Shown piece after piece: positions 13,070 through 14,174 of a stretch of 14,174 nucleotides of DNA. The notes under the pieces were generated by a model. The model had not been told where the DNA came from. It saw nothing but the letters and a program-made list of their open reading frames with translations, and made no database searches. The DNA is from a bacterium (GTDB taxonomy: Bacteria; SZUA-182; SZUA-191; JAJRXT01), in NCBI GenBank assembly GCA_024277605.1, contig JAJRUU010000062.1, forward strand, positions 1 to 14,174, read 5' to 3'. Position 1 is the first letter of the stretch; every line of letters starts with the position of its first letter. The position numbers and the translations under genes are program-made.

Positions 13070-13520
13070 AAAAATAAAATTTGACTCCAGCTCCAATAAT
13101 CCAGGCATCGAGATCAAAATAGCTGCTTAAATCTGTTTCCATGCTAATTGATTCATTGCCAATTTCTGTTTTATTTTCTGTCTCTACGTCTGCGCCGGTT
13201 TCTGCCGAAGGAAGTGCAGTATCCAGGTTAATGAAAAAGTTATCAGTTAAAAACCAATCAATCCCATCACTTAGCAGTAAACCCTGTGCACTATCGACAA
13301 CGTGATCTAAATCAACCTTAAGCTCAAATGGATTTTCTGATTTTACCAGCTTTTTCATGGATGTACCTCCCAGCTCGCCTTCGGCAGGAAAATTGTAGAG
13401 TACTTCGCTCCCTACTCTAACGCTATTTGACATCTCCCTGGCACAAACAAAGCCAGAGTTGCTTAGCAATGAAAAAACCAACACATAAAATATGGCTACA
13501 AATTTATTCATCAGTTTCAT
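13068..13520 (-). CDS. OmpW-like outer-membrane protein, shortened
   Basis: I start at ATG 13520 (150 aa): GAGGG on the minus strand lies seven bases upstream, while the in-frame TTG six bases earlier lacks spacing. Residues 1-27 (MKLMNKFVAIFYVLVFSLLS and on to FVCA) form a signal peptide with cleavage likely after VCA. The C-terminal half fits OmpW: GIDWFLTDNFFINLD resembles the GVDYFLTDNWFLNLD strand pair, and FDLDAWIIGAGVKFYF resembles the DVDPWIIGxGIGYRF ending with the terminal Phe needed for barrel assembly. OmpW proteins are usually about 200-220 residues with eight strands. This one lacks roughly 50-70 residues from the first half, so it may be a reduced form or an internally deleted gene. 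The role is probably small hydrophobic solute passage, if functional. Confidence 0.65.
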   Translation of the reverse strand: MKLMNKFVAIFYVLVFSLLSNSGFVCAREMSNSVRVGSEVLYNFPAEGELGGTSMKKLVKSENPFELKVDLDHVVDSAQGLLLSDGIDWFLTDNFFINLDTALPSAETGADVETENKTEIGNESISMETDLSSYFDLDAWIIGAGVKFYF

Positions 13521-13593
13521 TTTCAAGCCCTCTGTCGTTAAAAGAGCAAATTATGTGCCAGAGGAAATTCCAAGAGTGAAACAAACATAACTT

Positions 13594-13615
13594 ATTGTAA
13601 TAACACATTATGTGT
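13594..13615 (-). promoter_or_regulatory. Possible promoter with operator-like palindrome
   Basis: ACACAT-T-ATGTGT (13603-13615) is a perfect 6-bp inverted repeat with one central base. On the minus strand TACAAT (13599-13594) could be the -10 for the outer-membrane protein gene, placing the palindrome in the spacer where a repressor would act. No clear -35 is visible and the regulator is unknown. Confidence 0.3.
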
Positions 13616-13732
13616 AATAAATTACTATGCGCTGACATTTTAGATTATGGGATAAAATACCCGTTGTGGAGAAAATATGGGGATAAAACCTTAAATATAA
13701 CGATCAAACACGTTTTATTGGGCTTAATTTTA

Positions 13733-13858
13733 AACCCGAAAAATTCGGGCAGGCACAGCCTGTTTCTTCAGGACGTTGGCTCATAAGCCTTGGCTTATAA
13801 ACCTTATCTCGCAAGGGGTGTCTTGCAAACCCAGCCTGAATTTATGAATAGGTCGGGT
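13733..13858 (-). repeat. Repeat B, copy 7 (short form, 126 bp)
   Basis: In reverse orientation it begins AACCCGAAAAATTCGGGCAG and ends GAATTTATGAATAGGTCGGGT, so the outer bases AACCCGA / TCGGGT are inverted as in copy 1. An extra segment (AGCCTTGGCTTATA near 13786-13799) is inserted relative to copy 5. Confidence 0.8.
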
Positions 13859-13873
13859 CGTAATCCTTATATA

Positions 13874-13899
13874 ATTTCGGCCTGAGGACAGGCCGAAAT
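13874..13899. terminator. Perfect 11-bp hairpin, possible terminator
   Basis: ATTTCGGCCTG (13874-13884) and CAGGCCGAAAT (13889-13899) pair perfectly around AGGA. The stem is strong, but no T run follows on either strand, so Rho-independent termination is uncertain. It lies between divergent genes, where a terminator is not needed; a structured RNA or protein site is also possible. Confidence 0.4.
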
Positions 13900-14042
13900 A
13901 TCGATATAAATAAATTTACTGGACAAATTCGTTAATTTTAATGTATTATTTAGAATAATATGTGGTGCGTGTGGTAATTCTGGGGAACGCTGCTTTAACT
14001 TAATGGGTATCAAGGTACCCCTAATACTGTGGTGTTATAAAA

Positions 14043-14174
14043 ATGGATAACCAGATCAGATGTCCTCACTGTGGGGCTTTACAAGATGATAAGGCTTATT
14101 GTGAAAACTGCGGTGCATCGTTTACCGGATTTTCACTCCAAACAAAAAACAAGGATTCCGGGAAGTTTTTCCAA
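14043..14174 (+). CDS. Double-cysteine zinc-ribbon protein, N-terminus only
   Basis: The frame opens at ATG 14043 and runs off the window after 44 codons. It begins MDNQIRCPHCGALQDDKAYC and continues to CENCG. The pairs CPHC (7-10) and CENC (20-23) form a short zinc ribbon of the kind found at the N-terminus of many bacterial membrane or signalling proteins, with a Ser/Lys-rich linker after it. What follows, and thus the function, cannot be told. The ribosome-binding site is weak (GTGGTG region at 14029-14034). Confidence 0.75.
   Translation, partial: MDNQIRCPHCGALQDDKAYCENCGASFTGFSLQTKNKDSGKFFQ

Larger units (their letters stand above)
13521..14042. other. Intergenic region, outer-membrane gene to zinc-ribbon gene
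   Basis: About 520 bases. It contains the palindrome at 13603-13615, repeat B copy 7 (13733-13858), the hairpin at 13874-13899 and an AT-rich stretch to 14042. I find no gene. GGGTA and TACCC (14005-14020) could form a small stem 25 bases before the next start. Confidence 0.55.

Overview
The window looks like a stretch of chromosome from a Gram-negative (diderm) bacterium. An OmpW-like outer-membrane protein, two probable ankyrin lipoproteins and a membrane glycosyltransferase pair support this. The mix of genes and the many short intergenic repeats would suit an anaerobic lineage such as Desulfobacterota or Nitrospirota, but the sequence does not prove a taxon. I see no rRNA, tRNA, CRISPR array, transposase or phage gene.

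Left part (1-4040, all plus strand): a conserved 92-residue protein of unknown function; an RhlE-type DEAD-box RNA helicase; a 36-residue lysine-rich protein; a glycine-rich RRM RNA-binding protein behind a strong extended -10 promoter and a leader of about 140 nt; and ribosomal protein bS21 (rpsU) with a TTG start. Four of the five are RNA- or ribosome-related, which resembles a cold-shock / RNA-remodelling neighbourhood. Repeats, not operon-like junctions, separate them.

Middle (4482-8781): two ankyrin-repeat proteins with lipoprotein-like N-termini. In the first, the signal peptide is split by a -1 frame change at a run of seven T. Then come moaC (molybdenum cofactor synthesis, minus strand) and deoB (phosphopentomutase, plus strand), divergently arranged around a repeat.

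Right part (8872-14174): a minus-strand pair in which a family-2 glycosyltransferase of the polyprenyl-phosphate-sugar synthase type precedes an 807-residue membrane protein. The latter resembles the TMTC-type GT-C glycosyltransferases and carries ten uninterrupted 34-residue TPRs. Together they could make a lipid-linked sugar and transfer it outside the cytoplasmic membrane. Beyond them lie a decayed second glycosyltransferase, a shortened OmpW-like barrel, and the start of a double zinc-ribbon protein cut by the window end.

The intergenic spaces hold four families of short non-coding repeats, called A, B, C and D here, covering roughly one seventh of the window. A (about 160-180 bp, 19-bp inverted ends), B (about 110-180 bp) and C (about 135 bp, TGATGG/CCATCA ends) look like MITE-type elements. 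Two nested insertions can be read directly: A inside B at 5489-5780 and C inside B at 3516-3836. B is therefore the older layer. No clearly new multi-gene system is visible. The best leads are the split lipoprotein signal, the nested repeats, and the glycosyltransferase/TPR pair.
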